Part shown: in pieces, positions 7,089 to 19,000 of the stretch | Numbering within the stretch: the stretch's first letter is position 1 | Layout: each line of letters opens with the position of its first letter | Assembly (NCBI GenBank): GCA_020635905.1 | Contig: JACJYV010000003.1 | Location: forward strand, 124,001 to 188,000 | Source of the DNA: Bacteroidia bacterium | GTDB lineage: Bacteria > Bacteroidota > Bacteroidia > J057 > JADKCL01 | Reading direction: 5' to 3' | Length of the DNA: 64,000 nucleotides | The notes under the pieces: model-generated | What the model was told of the DNA's origin: nothing | The model's input: only the letters and a program-made list of their open reading frames with translations | The model's database searches: none | Made by a program: the position numbers and the translations under genes

Positions 7089-10000
7089 TTAGTATTTGAT
7101 CAGAATCATCTTTTTGGCCAATACCACTTCATTCTGACTCAGAACGTAGGTGTACACCCCGGCCGGGAAGTTCGTACCATCCCATTCCACCGTGTAGCGA
7201 CCAGACTTCTGATCCGTTGCCACGATCTGATCCACTGGAATTCCTTCAGAATCCACCACCGTCAGTTCCACGAAGCCATCTTTCACCAGTTTATAGGTGA
7301 TGGTGGTTTTCTTGGAAAACGGATTCGGATGATTTTGGAACAACAGGGTCTCGTCGCGGGCGCCGCCGCTCTGGCCCAGACCATTATCCGCCGGATTTTC
7401 GCTGTTTTTATCACAGCACCCACCCAGTTCGATGATAGCCAGTTCAGCCAGATACATGCGGTCCTTCAGCTGCTCCATATCGTCCTGCGAAGCAGGCGCA
7501 GTTTGCGGCGGAGTTGCATTGGCCTGCTGCATCATTTCCATCATCTTCGCCATTTGCTCTTTCAGCTGATCTATTTCCGACTGCTGATTGGCCAGCAACT
7601 GGTTTTGAGCCTCGATGGTTTCCTTCAGTTCCACAATTTCATTGGGATCTGTCAGCACAGGAGTTCCCTCCAATTCCCGATCCACGGGTTTGGGGTTGGA
7701 GATCTCATTCTTAAGATCCTCAATCTGGGCTTGTTGCTCCTTGATGGCTTCCACCAGTACAGGAGTGATGCGGGAGTAATCCACACCCAGGTAGTCTTCC
7801 TCTGCCTTGGGGGCATCTGCATTGGCCGAGTCGCTCAGTTCCTGGCTGCTTACGGTCTGCACAGCACTTGGCAGCACTTCCTGCACTTCCTGGGCGATGA
7901 AACCAATCTGGTTTTTATTATTCTGCAGATCGCGTGAATTCCAGATTTTGGAATCTTCGATCACATCATAGGTTACCCCACGCAGAGCCATTACTTTTTC
8001 CAGCGCATTTTCCACGGGCTTCACATTCTCCTTGAACTTACGGTCAGAAGTGGTGATAAATCCGTTGACTGAGTAGAAATAGTAGGAGTGCATCTGCCAC
8101 CAGCGAATGGTTGACGTACCCACATAACCCCAGATATTATTGGAAGACAGCAGGGTCGGGTCAGATCCTGAATATCCGCCTGAAAGAATCCTGAAGGATG
8201 AATTTCCCGTTCGGTTAATTCCAAATACATCCAGGGTGTAAGCGGGTCCGGCCGTGGTGCCGATGCTGGCCGACCCTTCTACCAGCAGACCTGCTGAACC
8301 TCCTCCCCCGCCGCCTGCGGCGCGGTAGGTATCATCAATGATCACGTTGAATCCGTTGGGTGGCGACAAGTGCAGGTTGCTGTTGGTGGAGAATACCCTT
8401 CCCTGAATGGTCAGGTCACCCCAGCCGCTGCCGCCGTTGAAGGCTGTGGAAGTACTTCCACAGCTTGGGCAGGCCAGCTTCAGCGTACCCGCGATTTGCA
8501 TGTCGCCCGTGGTGGAAATCGCCGCGGTGGGAGCCGCACCGTCCACACCCCAGGTCCATCCACGGTTGAAGTCGTTATTCATGTTCATCTTGATGGAGTA
8601 ATCCTGAACAGGTCCGTAGAAGTATTCAGAACCAGAACCCATGTGGATTTTGTAATTATTACTCTGCCAGAATCGAATTCCGTTTCCACTTCCAGCTGTC
8701 ACGTTATAAAATGTACCATTGGTAATTTCATTATTAGACATGTTCAGGTTGGTGGTTGCGGTATGGTTTCCAAGATTATCACCCATCGAACCAATGGTCT
8801 GAGTGGTAAGATCACCATTTGCATTGGCCACAACTACCCGGTTACCAGATCCGGCCAGTACATCCATCCTTACGTTTCCGCCAAAGTGGTTATCTACCAG
8901 AGGATCAGCCAGATGGAAACCAATATCGCCTGTACCTCTTTCCCAGGTCATGAAATTTGTGAGACTTGTGCAACCTCCTTCAAGGGTGAGTTTATCAATT
9001 GCCCCATCGTAGGCAAATTCAAACCCACAGGTATTGGTACCACTTGCACCAATATTTTCCTCAAAGGCCAGTTTGCCAGAATTCGCCTGGTTGTAGTTAT
9101 TCTGCCCCACCACGATGCGGGGGTTGGTGGTATTCGATGCCACCAATGTATTACCATTAGCAGAACTCAACCCAATGGCCACGTTATTGACATCAATAAT
9201 AGCGTTATTATTCAGGTCAAGCGTGGTGGTGGCGGAATGGTTGCCCAGGTTATCACCCGGCAGAGAAGCCAGTGAAACGGTGTTACCACCCGAAATACTC
9301 AGGTTTGAACCTGCAATACTCAGGGTCTGGTTATCCGTATTCACGGGAATCGTTGTCACACCCAGATCACCAGCCGCATTGGCGGTCACCATGCGGGTAC
9401 CCGAGCCGGCCAGCGATTCAAACCGGGAAGTGCTTTTCACCGTCAGGCGTCCGTCCGTGGTAAGGCTCATAGCTCCGTCAGATTTTGCATCTGCATCATC
9501 CCGCCAGATCCAGCCACGGTTGGGCGTATTGCTCATGGTGAAGGTCATCGCATAATCGTTCAGGTAGCCATAGGTCATGGCGCTGTTCATCCCGATCGTA
9601 TAAGAACCGCTGTTCCAAACCCGCAACTTGTCGTACGAAGGCGAACCCAGTACAGAAACAATGTTCGCATTCACGATATTATTGGAGCTCATATCCAGGG
9701 TCGTGGTGGCAATGTGGTTACCCAGGTTATCCGCACTGGAGGGGATCACCACAGAGCCCCCGCCGTTGGAAAGGGTAACCGTGCTCCCGGAGATGCTCAG
9801 AGACTGAATCTCGTTGGTGGAGCTGTTGTCATTGTCGGCTACACTGAAGGTAGTACCAGTTCCGCCCGAGATATTGATGGTACGGTTCACCCCTGAAGCC
9901 GAACTGCTCAGGTTCTGGTTATCCGTATTATCGAGATAGAACGCGCCATTCTGTCCGTCCAGGAAGTCGGCATCCAGACCAGAGCCGGCTCCATCATTGC

Positions 10001-13000
10001 CTTCGTTCCAGATACGGTAGTTGGTCGATCCAATCCGCTCGTACATGGGCCTCCAGGCCACAATGTTATTGGCTGTGCCGTAGAAGTTCAGGTCGCCGTC
10101 CGCATTGGTGCGGGTCGCGGGACTTACATCGATCAACCAGCCAGCCGCAGTTGCACCCCAGCCAATCCCCTCACCTGCACCCGGATCAGAAATCGCCAGG
10201 TGATTTATGGTGCTGATGTTATTATTATTCATGTTTAGGGTCGTGGTGGCGATGTGGTTACCCAGGTTATCCGCGCTGGACGGAATCACCACAGATCCTC
10301 CTCCGTTCGACAAGGTGACCGTGCTGCCTGAAATGCTCAGGGACTGGATCTCGTTGCTGGGGTCAGCGTCGGCATCGTTGTGCGCATCCACGTAGGCCTT
10401 ATTGGCGGCGTCCGTACCAGCGGTGGGGGTGGCCAGGTTGACAATCTTGTCATTGGTCATGTCCACAGGACCAGTAAAGCTGCTGGTGCCGGGTCCGGCT
10501 ACGGTCAGTACGTTGGAGGTGTACAGGGCGCCATCGTGTTCCACTCTCAGCCTTTCAGATCCGCCTGAGGACATTACCCTTAAAATGGGCTCTCCTGAAG
10601 CAGGATTGGCAAGGGTACGCAGGGAAATACCATCATCCGGGAAGGAAGGATCGCTGCCCCGCAGCTGTACCGTGGCATTACCGTTTTCAGGGTCAGTGAA
10701 ATCCAGGCTTTGGGTTCCCATGCTCAGGGTCTGGGTGGCCGTATGGTTACCCAGGTTGTCAGCGCTGGATGGAATTACCACAGATCCCCCTCCATTCGAC
10801 AGGCTAACCGTGCTGCCGGCAATGCTCAGGGTCTGAATCTCATTGGTGGAGCTGTTATCGTTGTCAGCCACGTTGATGGTCGTTCCCGTTCCACCCGTGA
10901 TATTGATGGTACGGTTCGTTCCAGAGGAGGTGCTGCTCAGGTTTTGATTGTCCGTATTCACAAATCCCGCCAGGCTCACTCCCGTACCACCTGAAATATT
11001 CAGGGTATTTCCGCTGAGAGACAGATTCTGCAACTCGTTGGTGGAACTGTTGTCATTGTCGGCCACGCTGATGGTGCCGCCTCCGTTACTCAGGGTCACG
11101 TTGGTACCTGATTGGCTCAGGGTCTGCAACTCGTTGGTTGGGTTTGCATCTGCGTCCGTATGGGCATCCACATAGGCTTTATTGGCGGCATCCGTAGAAG
11201 CGGAAGGGGTACCCACTTCAGTAATTTTGAAGGAATTCATATCCAGAATCTGAGTGGCTGAGTGGTTACCCAGGTTATCCGCGCTTGAAGGAATTACCAC
11301 TGAACCGCCACCATTTGAGAGAGTCACCGTGCTACCTGAAATGCTCAGGGTCTGGAGCTCGTTGGTGGGGCTGGCGTCAGCGTCATTCACGGCATCCGTA
11401 AACGATCCCCCGCCGTTGCTCAAAGTCACGGTTGAACCAGATTTAGAAATGGTCTGAATCTCGTTGAGCGGGTCAGAGTCAGCATCGTTCACGTTCACTG
11501 TAACTGATCCACCACCGTTGCTGAGAGTTACGATATTTCCACTGACAGACAGGGTTTGAATCTCGTTGGTGGGGCTGGCGTCAGCGTCATTCACCGCGTC
11601 AATGAAAGATCCCCCCCCATTGCTCAGAGTTACCGTGGAACCAGATTTGGAAATGGTCTGAATCTCATTGCTCGGGTCAGAATCTGCGTCCACATGGGCA
11701 TCCACATAGGCCTTGGTGGCTGCATCTGTATTTGCTACAGGCGCTCCCACATCAGTAATGCGGTTGGTATTGAGGTCCAGAATCTGGGTGGCCTGGTGGT
11801 TACCCAGGTTATCCGCTCCAGAAGGGACTGATACAGAGCCACCTCCATTGGAAAGGGAAATCGTCGAACCTGAAATGGACAGCGTTTGCAACTCGTTGGT
11901 CACGCTGTTGTCATCGTCTGCCACACTGATCGTGGTACCCGTTCCGCCCGTAATGTTAATGGTGCGGTTGGTGCCCGATGCTGTGCTGCTCAGGTTTTGA
12001 TTGTCCGTATCCACAGGCAGCGGGGCTCCAATGATCTGGCCGGCATTATCCGTAGTCAGCATTTGATTTCCGCTTCCGGCCAGGTCAGTGATAAATACAT
12101 CACCGTCCTCTTCAATTCGCATCAGCTCCTCATAATTGGCATCGCCACCTTCGTCATTTCGCCCCAGACTGATTTTACGGATGTTGGGATCATTATTATT
12201 ATAATCCATTGACAAATACACATCATCATCCGCATTCAGGCGCAAATGACCGGTACCCACTCTTACGTCTCCACCTGAAACGATGAGGTCATCATTGATG
12301 GTCAGGTTGTCGTTAATCACAACAAACCCGTCTTCCCCATCTTCAATCACATTCGCCTGAATCGTATTTGCATCCAGAATGTTAAAATCCGTCATCTGGA
12401 TGTCCTGAGTGGCGGTATGATTACCCAGATTGTCAGCACCCGAAGGCACGGTAATGGAGCCCCCGCCATTGGAAAGGGTCACCACACTGCCCGAAATACT
12501 GAGGGTTTGCAACTCGTTGGAGGAACTGTTGTCATTATCGGCCACACTGATGGTGCCGCCCCCGTTGCTGAGGGTCACGTTGGTACCTGATTGGCTCAGA
12601 GTCTGAATTTCGTTCAGCGGATCAGCATCTGCGTCGTTCACCAGGCTGCTGAGGTTGGTGACGAAGGTTCCACCCGGATCGGTAATAGTCAGGTTGGTGC
12701 CTGAAAGTGAAACCCCGGTGATCAATTCGTTGGTGCTGCTATTGTCGTTGTCGGCCACATCAATGATGGTGCCAGTTCCACCCGAAATGTTGATGGTGCG
12801 GCTCGTTCCCGAAGAAGTGCTGCTCAGATTTTGGATCTCGTTATTGGGATCGGCATCCGCGTCGTTCACCAGGCTGGCCAGACTGGTCAGATAGGTTCCG
12901 CCAGCATCACTGGTTACAAGAGTTGTACCGCTGAGGGACACCCCGGTAAGAAGTTCGTTGGATGGATTGTCATCGTTCAGAACCACTGAACCGCCGTTGG

Positions 13001-16000
13001 TAAGGGAAATGGTAGCGCCTGATTTGGAAAGCGTTTGTAATTCGTTGGTGGGATCGGAATCCGCATCCACGATTGATCCAATATCACGATATTCAACATT
13101 TCCACTGGCATCAGCGACCAGAACTTTGGTGGCAGCATTGTCATTTGGAATACTGCGAATCCTGACCGCACCGTTTACATCGAGATCCGTAGATGGGGTT
13201 GGGGTTCCAATGCCCACATTTCCACCATTATTGAAAATATTGCTGCTGTTGACTACCCAGGCTGAACCATTCCAATAAGGAGTATTTCCCGCGCTGCTTC
13301 CGCTCGAAAGCAATCCTGCAGGGCCTTGCGGTCCCTGGGGGCCAGTTGGGCCCGCTGGACCAGTTGCCCCGGTTGCACCCGTTGCGCCAGTGGCTCCGGT
13401 CGGGCCAGCAGGCCCCTGAGGACCGGCCGGGCCGGTTGCACCGGTCAAACCAATTGGACCTTGGGGACCAGTGGCACCATCGTTACCAGCAGGTCCCTGA
13501 GGACCAGCAGGACCAGTTGCTCCAGTCAGACCGATTGGGCCCTGAGGACCGGTTGCACCCGTTGCACCCGTGGCTCCAGCAGGTCCGGCAGGACCTTGAG
13601 GTCCGGTTGCTCCGTCGTTTCCAGCAGGTCCCTGAGGACCGGCAGGACCAGTTGCGCCGGTCAAACCAATGGGACCTTGAGGACCAGTTGCCCCGGTTGC
13701 GCCGTCATTTCCAGCTGGGCCTTGGGGTCCAGCAGGACCAGTTGCTCCTGTCAGACCAATGGGGCCTTGCGGACCAGTTGCACCAGCGGGACCTTGAGGT
13801 CCGGTTGCTCCATCGTTACCAGCGGGTCCCTGAGGACCGGCAGGGCCTGTTGCTCCAGTCAAACCAATAGGACCTTGGGGTCCTGTTGCGCCGTCATTCA
13901 GTGGGCCAGCAGGACCTGAAACCGATCGGAGGTCAGTTGCACCGGTTGCTCCGGTAGGTCCGGCAGGTCCTTGAGGTCCGGTTGCACCATCATTACCAGC
14001 AGGTCCCTGAGGACCGGCAGGACCAGTTGCTCCAGTCAGACCAATCGGGCCTTGGGGGCCGGTTGCACCTGTTGCTCCGGTAGGTCCGGCAGGACCTTGG
14101 GGGCCAGTTGCGCCATCATTTCCGGCAGGTCCCTGAGGACCAGCAGGGCCAGTTGCACCTGTCAGACCGATTGGACCTTGTGGGCCAGTTGCTCCGACAG
14201 GACCAGCGGGGCCTTGAGGTCCCGTTGCACCGTCATTTCCAGCTGGGCCTTGCGGACCTGCAGGACCAGTTGCTCCGTCGTTTCCAGCAGGTCCCTGAGG
14301 ACCGGCTGGGCCAGTTGCTCCAGTCAAACCAATGGGCCCCTGAGGACCGGTTGCACCCGTTGCACCCGTGGCTCCGTCGTTTCCAGCAGGTCCCTGAGGA
14401 CCGGCGGGGCCAGTTGCGCCTGTAAGACCGATTGGGCCCTGAGGACCGGTTGCACCCGTTGCACCCGTGGCTCCAGCAGGTCCGGCAGGACCTTGAGGTC
14501 CGGTTGCTCCGTCGTTTCCAGCAGGTCCCTGAGGACCAGCAGGACCAGCGGGGCCTTGAGGGCCGGTTGCACCGTCATTTCCAGCTGGGCCTTGCGGTCC
14601 AGCGGGGCCAGCCGCACCTGTCAGACCAATGGGGCCTTGCGGACCAGTTGCACCAGAGGGACCTTGAGGTCCGGTTGCTCCATCGTTTCCAGCAGGGCCT
14701 TGCGGACCAGCGGGGCCAGTTGCACCTGTCAGACCAATGGGGCCTTGAGGACCGGTTGCACCCGTTGCACCCGTGGCTCCAGCAGGTCCGGCAGGACCTT
14801 GGGGTCCGGTTGCTCCGTCATTTCCCGCTGGGCCTTGCGAACCAGCGGGGCCAGTTGCACCTGTCAGACCAATGGGGCCTTGAGGACCAGTTGCACCAAC
14901 TGGACCTTGAGGTCCGGTTGCTCCATCGTTACCAGCGGGTCCCTGGGGACCAGCCGGGCCAGTTGCTCCAGTCAAACCAATTGGACCTTGTGGGCCAGTT
15001 GCTCCGTCGTTTCCAGCAGGTCCCTGAGGACCGGCAGGGCCAGTTGCTCCGGTCAAACCAATCGGACCTTGAGGTCCAGTGGCGCCAGTTAAACCAATCG
15101 GGCCTTGGGGACCGGTGGCACCATCGTTACCAGCAGGACCTTGCGGGCCGGTTGCACCGTCATTTCCAGCAGGGCCTTGCGGACCAGCGGGGCCAGTTGC
15201 ACCTGGCAGACCAATGGGGCCGTGAGGACCGGTTGCACCCGTTGCACCCGTGGCTCCAGCAGGTTGGGGTCCGGTTGCTCCGTCATTTCCAGCTGGGCCT
15301 TGCGGACCAGCGGGGCCAGTTGCACCTGTCAGACCAATGGGGCCTTGAGGACCAGTTGCACCAACTGGACCTTGAGGTCCGGTTGCTCCGTCGTTACCAG
15401 CAGGTCCCTGAGGACCGGCGGGGCCAGTTCAGTGGCACCGTCACCAGCAGGGCCTTGACCAGGGCCAGCAGGCACTGAGGTCATTTGCAGCTGAGGACCG
15501 GCCCAATCGGACCTTTGAGGGAAGAAGTCCTGCTCAGTTTCCAGCAGGTCCCTGGACCGGCAGGGCCAGTTCCAGTCAAACCAATAGGACCTTGGGGTCC
15601 TCGTTATTGGGACCATCGGACCTTCCAGTCAAACCAATGGGACCTTCGTTCACCAGGCTGGCCAGCAGGTCAGATAGGGCCCGCTGTTCCAGTCAAACCA
15701 ATGGGGCTCCCCTTGGTTACAAGTGGTCTCCCAGGCAGGGCCTTGCAGACCAGCCTTGTCATTTCCAGCAGGGCCTGAGGGACACCTGTCAAACCAATAA
15801 GCCAGTTCGTTGGATGGATTGTCGGTGCGCCGTCGTTTCCAACCCCTGAAGTCAAACCAAGCGGGGCCGTTCCAGCAGGGTAAGGACCCAGCAGGGCCTT
15901 AGGACCAGTCAAACCTGGGGACCTTGAGGACCAGCAGGGAAAGCGTTTGTCAATTCGTTGGGGGTCCCTTCGGAATCCGGCATGCACCAATGGGGCCTTG

Positions 16001-19000
16001 AGGACCGGTGCACCCGTTTGTGGCTCCAGCAGGTCCGGCAGGACCTTAGGTCGGGTTGCTCCGTCATTTCCAGCTGGGCCAGCAGGACCAGAACTTTGGT
16101 GGCACCATTGACCACCGGGGCCTTGAGGGCCAGTTGAACCAACTGGACCTTGAGGTTGCTCTGTCGTTACCAGCAGGCGAGGATCGGCGGGGCCAGTAGC
16201 TGATCGGGCCTTGTGGGCCAGTGGCACCGTCATTTCCAGCAGGGCCTTGCGGACCAGCAGGACCAGCGGGACCTTGGGGTCCGGTTGCGCCGTCGTTACC
16301 AGCAGGACCTTGCGGACCAGTCAAACCAATGGGACCTTGAGGACCAGTTGCTATTGAGGGGCTGCACCGTCATTTCCAGCGGGACCTTTGTGACTACACC
16401 AATGGGGCCTTGCGGAGGACCTTGAGGTCCGGTTGCTCCATCATTCCAAGGTAAGGGCGGGGCCAGTGCACCAGTAGTCGGGCCTTTTCCAATGGCACCG
16501 TCATTTCCAGCAGGGCCTTGGTTCCGTCATTTGGAAAGGCCGACCCGGTGAAAGCAAGTCAAACCAATGGGACCTTGAGGACCAGTTGCTCCGGCAGGGC
16601 CAGCTGGACCTTGCGGACCCTGGGGGCCAGTTGGGTCAGGACCCGGCCTTGCGGACCAGTTGCACCAGCGGGACCTTGAGGTCCGGTTGCTCCATCGTTT
16701 CCAGCAGGTCCCTGAGGACCGGCGGGGCCAGTTGCACCAGTAGCTCCAGTCAAACCAATAGGGCCTTGTGGGCCAGTGGCACCGTCATTTCCAGCAGGGC
16801 CTTGCGGACCAGCGGGGCCTTGAGGTCCGGTTGCGCCGTCGTTTCCTGCTGGTCCCTGAGGACCGGCAGGACCAGTTGCTCCTGTTAAACCAATCGGGCC
16901 CTGGGGACCGGTGGCACCATCGTTACCAGCAGGTCCCTGGGGACCAGCGGGGCCAGTTGCTCCTGTCAGACCGATTGGGCCTTGTGGACCAGTTGGGCCA
17001 GCTGGACCTTGAGGTCCGGTTGCTCCATCGTTACCAGCGGGTCCCTGGGGACCAGCCGGGCCAGTTGCTCCAGTCAAACCAATTGGACCTTGTGGGCCAG
17101 TTGCTCCGTCGTTTCCAGCTGGGCCTTGGGGTCCAGCGGGGCCAGTTGCGCCGGTTGCTCCCGTTGCACCCGCAGGTCCGGCAGGACCTTGGGGACCGGT
17201 TGCACCGTCATTTCCCGCGGGGCCTTGAGGGCCGGCAGGGCCCTGGGGACCAGCTGGTCCGGTCGCACCTACGATATCCACTGTATTCGACCCGGAAATG
17301 GTCAATAAAGTACCCGAAAGGCTCAAAGCCTGGATTTCATTGGTCGGGCTGTTATCATTATCTGCAACACTAATTGTTCCTCCTCCGTTGCTTAAGGTTA
17401 CGTCCGTTCCAGACTGGCTCAGGGTTTGCAATTCGTTGGAAGCATCATCGTCATTCAAAGTGACCAAACCACCTCCATTGCTGAGGGCAATTTTTGGCCC
17501 TGATTTAGAGATTGTCTGAAGCTCATTGGCAGGGTCAGCGTCAGCGTCATCAACCAAACTGGAAAGATCGACCGTAGCGGAGTTTCCATTTTCTATATCA
17601 ATTTGCAGACTGGTTCCGGTTAAAGTAGCCCCGGTCAGGTTCTGATCATCTGTGCCTGCATTATTTAACGAGCTCAAATCCACTGAAATAGTCCCACCAG
17701 CATCAGTAATATTCAAATCTGTTCCGGTAAGTGTTACCGCGGTATTTAATTCGTTGGAAGCATCATTATCATTATCTGCCACACTGATTGTACCACCACC
17801 ATTGCTCAAGGTCACATTCGTTCCTGTCTGGCTCAGAGTTTGCAACTCATTAGAAGGATCAGCATCTGCATCATTCACCAACGAGCTTAAGTCAGTCAAA
17901 TAAGTTCCACCGGCATCGCTGGTAATAAGCACATTACCTGCCAAAGAAACCCCATTCAACAATTCATTGGATGGGTCATTGTCATTGTCAGCCACACTTA
18001 TCATTCCGCCGCCGTTGCTGAGGGTCACATCAGTACCTGATTGGCTAAGGGTTTGCAACTCGTTTGCAGGATCAGCGTCCGCATCATCGATGAGGCTGGA
18101 AAGGTCCACCGTGGCAGAGTTACCGTTTTCGATGTCGATTTGGAGGTTGGAACCACTCAGGGTTGCGCCGGTCAAATTCTGATCGTCCGTGCCTGAGTTG
18201 TTGAGGGAGCTCAGGTCAACTGTGATGGTACCGCCAGCGTCCGTGATGTTCAGGTCGGTGCCGGTCAGATTTGCACCTGTGTTTAATTCGTTGCTGGAGC
18301 TCAAGTCGCCGTCAGCGGTGACGTGGTTTTGCAGGTCGCTGGCCACCTGGGCGATGTCGGCAGATTCTTCCAAAGAGGAAAGATCAGCGGTCAGGGTGCC
18401 GCCTGCGTCAGTCACATTCAGGTTGGTGCCGCTGTAGGTGACGCCAGTGTTCAATTCGTTGGTGGAACTCAAGTCGCCGTCTGCGGTTACGTGGTTTTGC
18501 AGGTCGCTGGCCACCTGGGCGATGTCGGCGGATTCTTCCAAAGACGACAGATCGACCGTTGCCGAGTTACCGTTTTCGATGTCGATTTGCAGGTTGGAAC
18601 CAGTCAGGGTAGCACCAGTCAGATTTTGGACCGTTGTTGAGGGACCAGGTCAATGTTGTGATGGTACCGCCTGCCGTCCGTGATGTTCGGATTGGCGCCA
18701 GTATTCAACTGTCAATGTTGGTCAAACTCTGGTCGTCAACTGTGCTTTCAGGGTGCCACCCGCGTCCGTGATGTTCAGGTCAGGTCGGTACCGGCGTTCG
18801 GTGGAGCTCACCCGTTTTAGCGATGTGCAGCAGATTCTGCAATCAGTGTTTCAATTTCAGGTTGCCGGAACTCAGGTCGCCGGTGTGGTTGCGGTAACGT
18901 GGTTCTGCGTCGCGGTCATTAGCCACCTGGGCGATGTCGGCTGATTCTTCCAAAGAGGACGAGATCAGCGGTGTGCGCCAAAGTGCCGCCCGTCAGCGGT

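Noticed and set aside
13326..15478. Plus-strand open frames full of Arg/Ser/Thr/Cys or Gln/Leu words
   Set aside because: They are antisense translations of the collagen Gly-X-Y repeat; repetitive DNA without stops creates long false frames.
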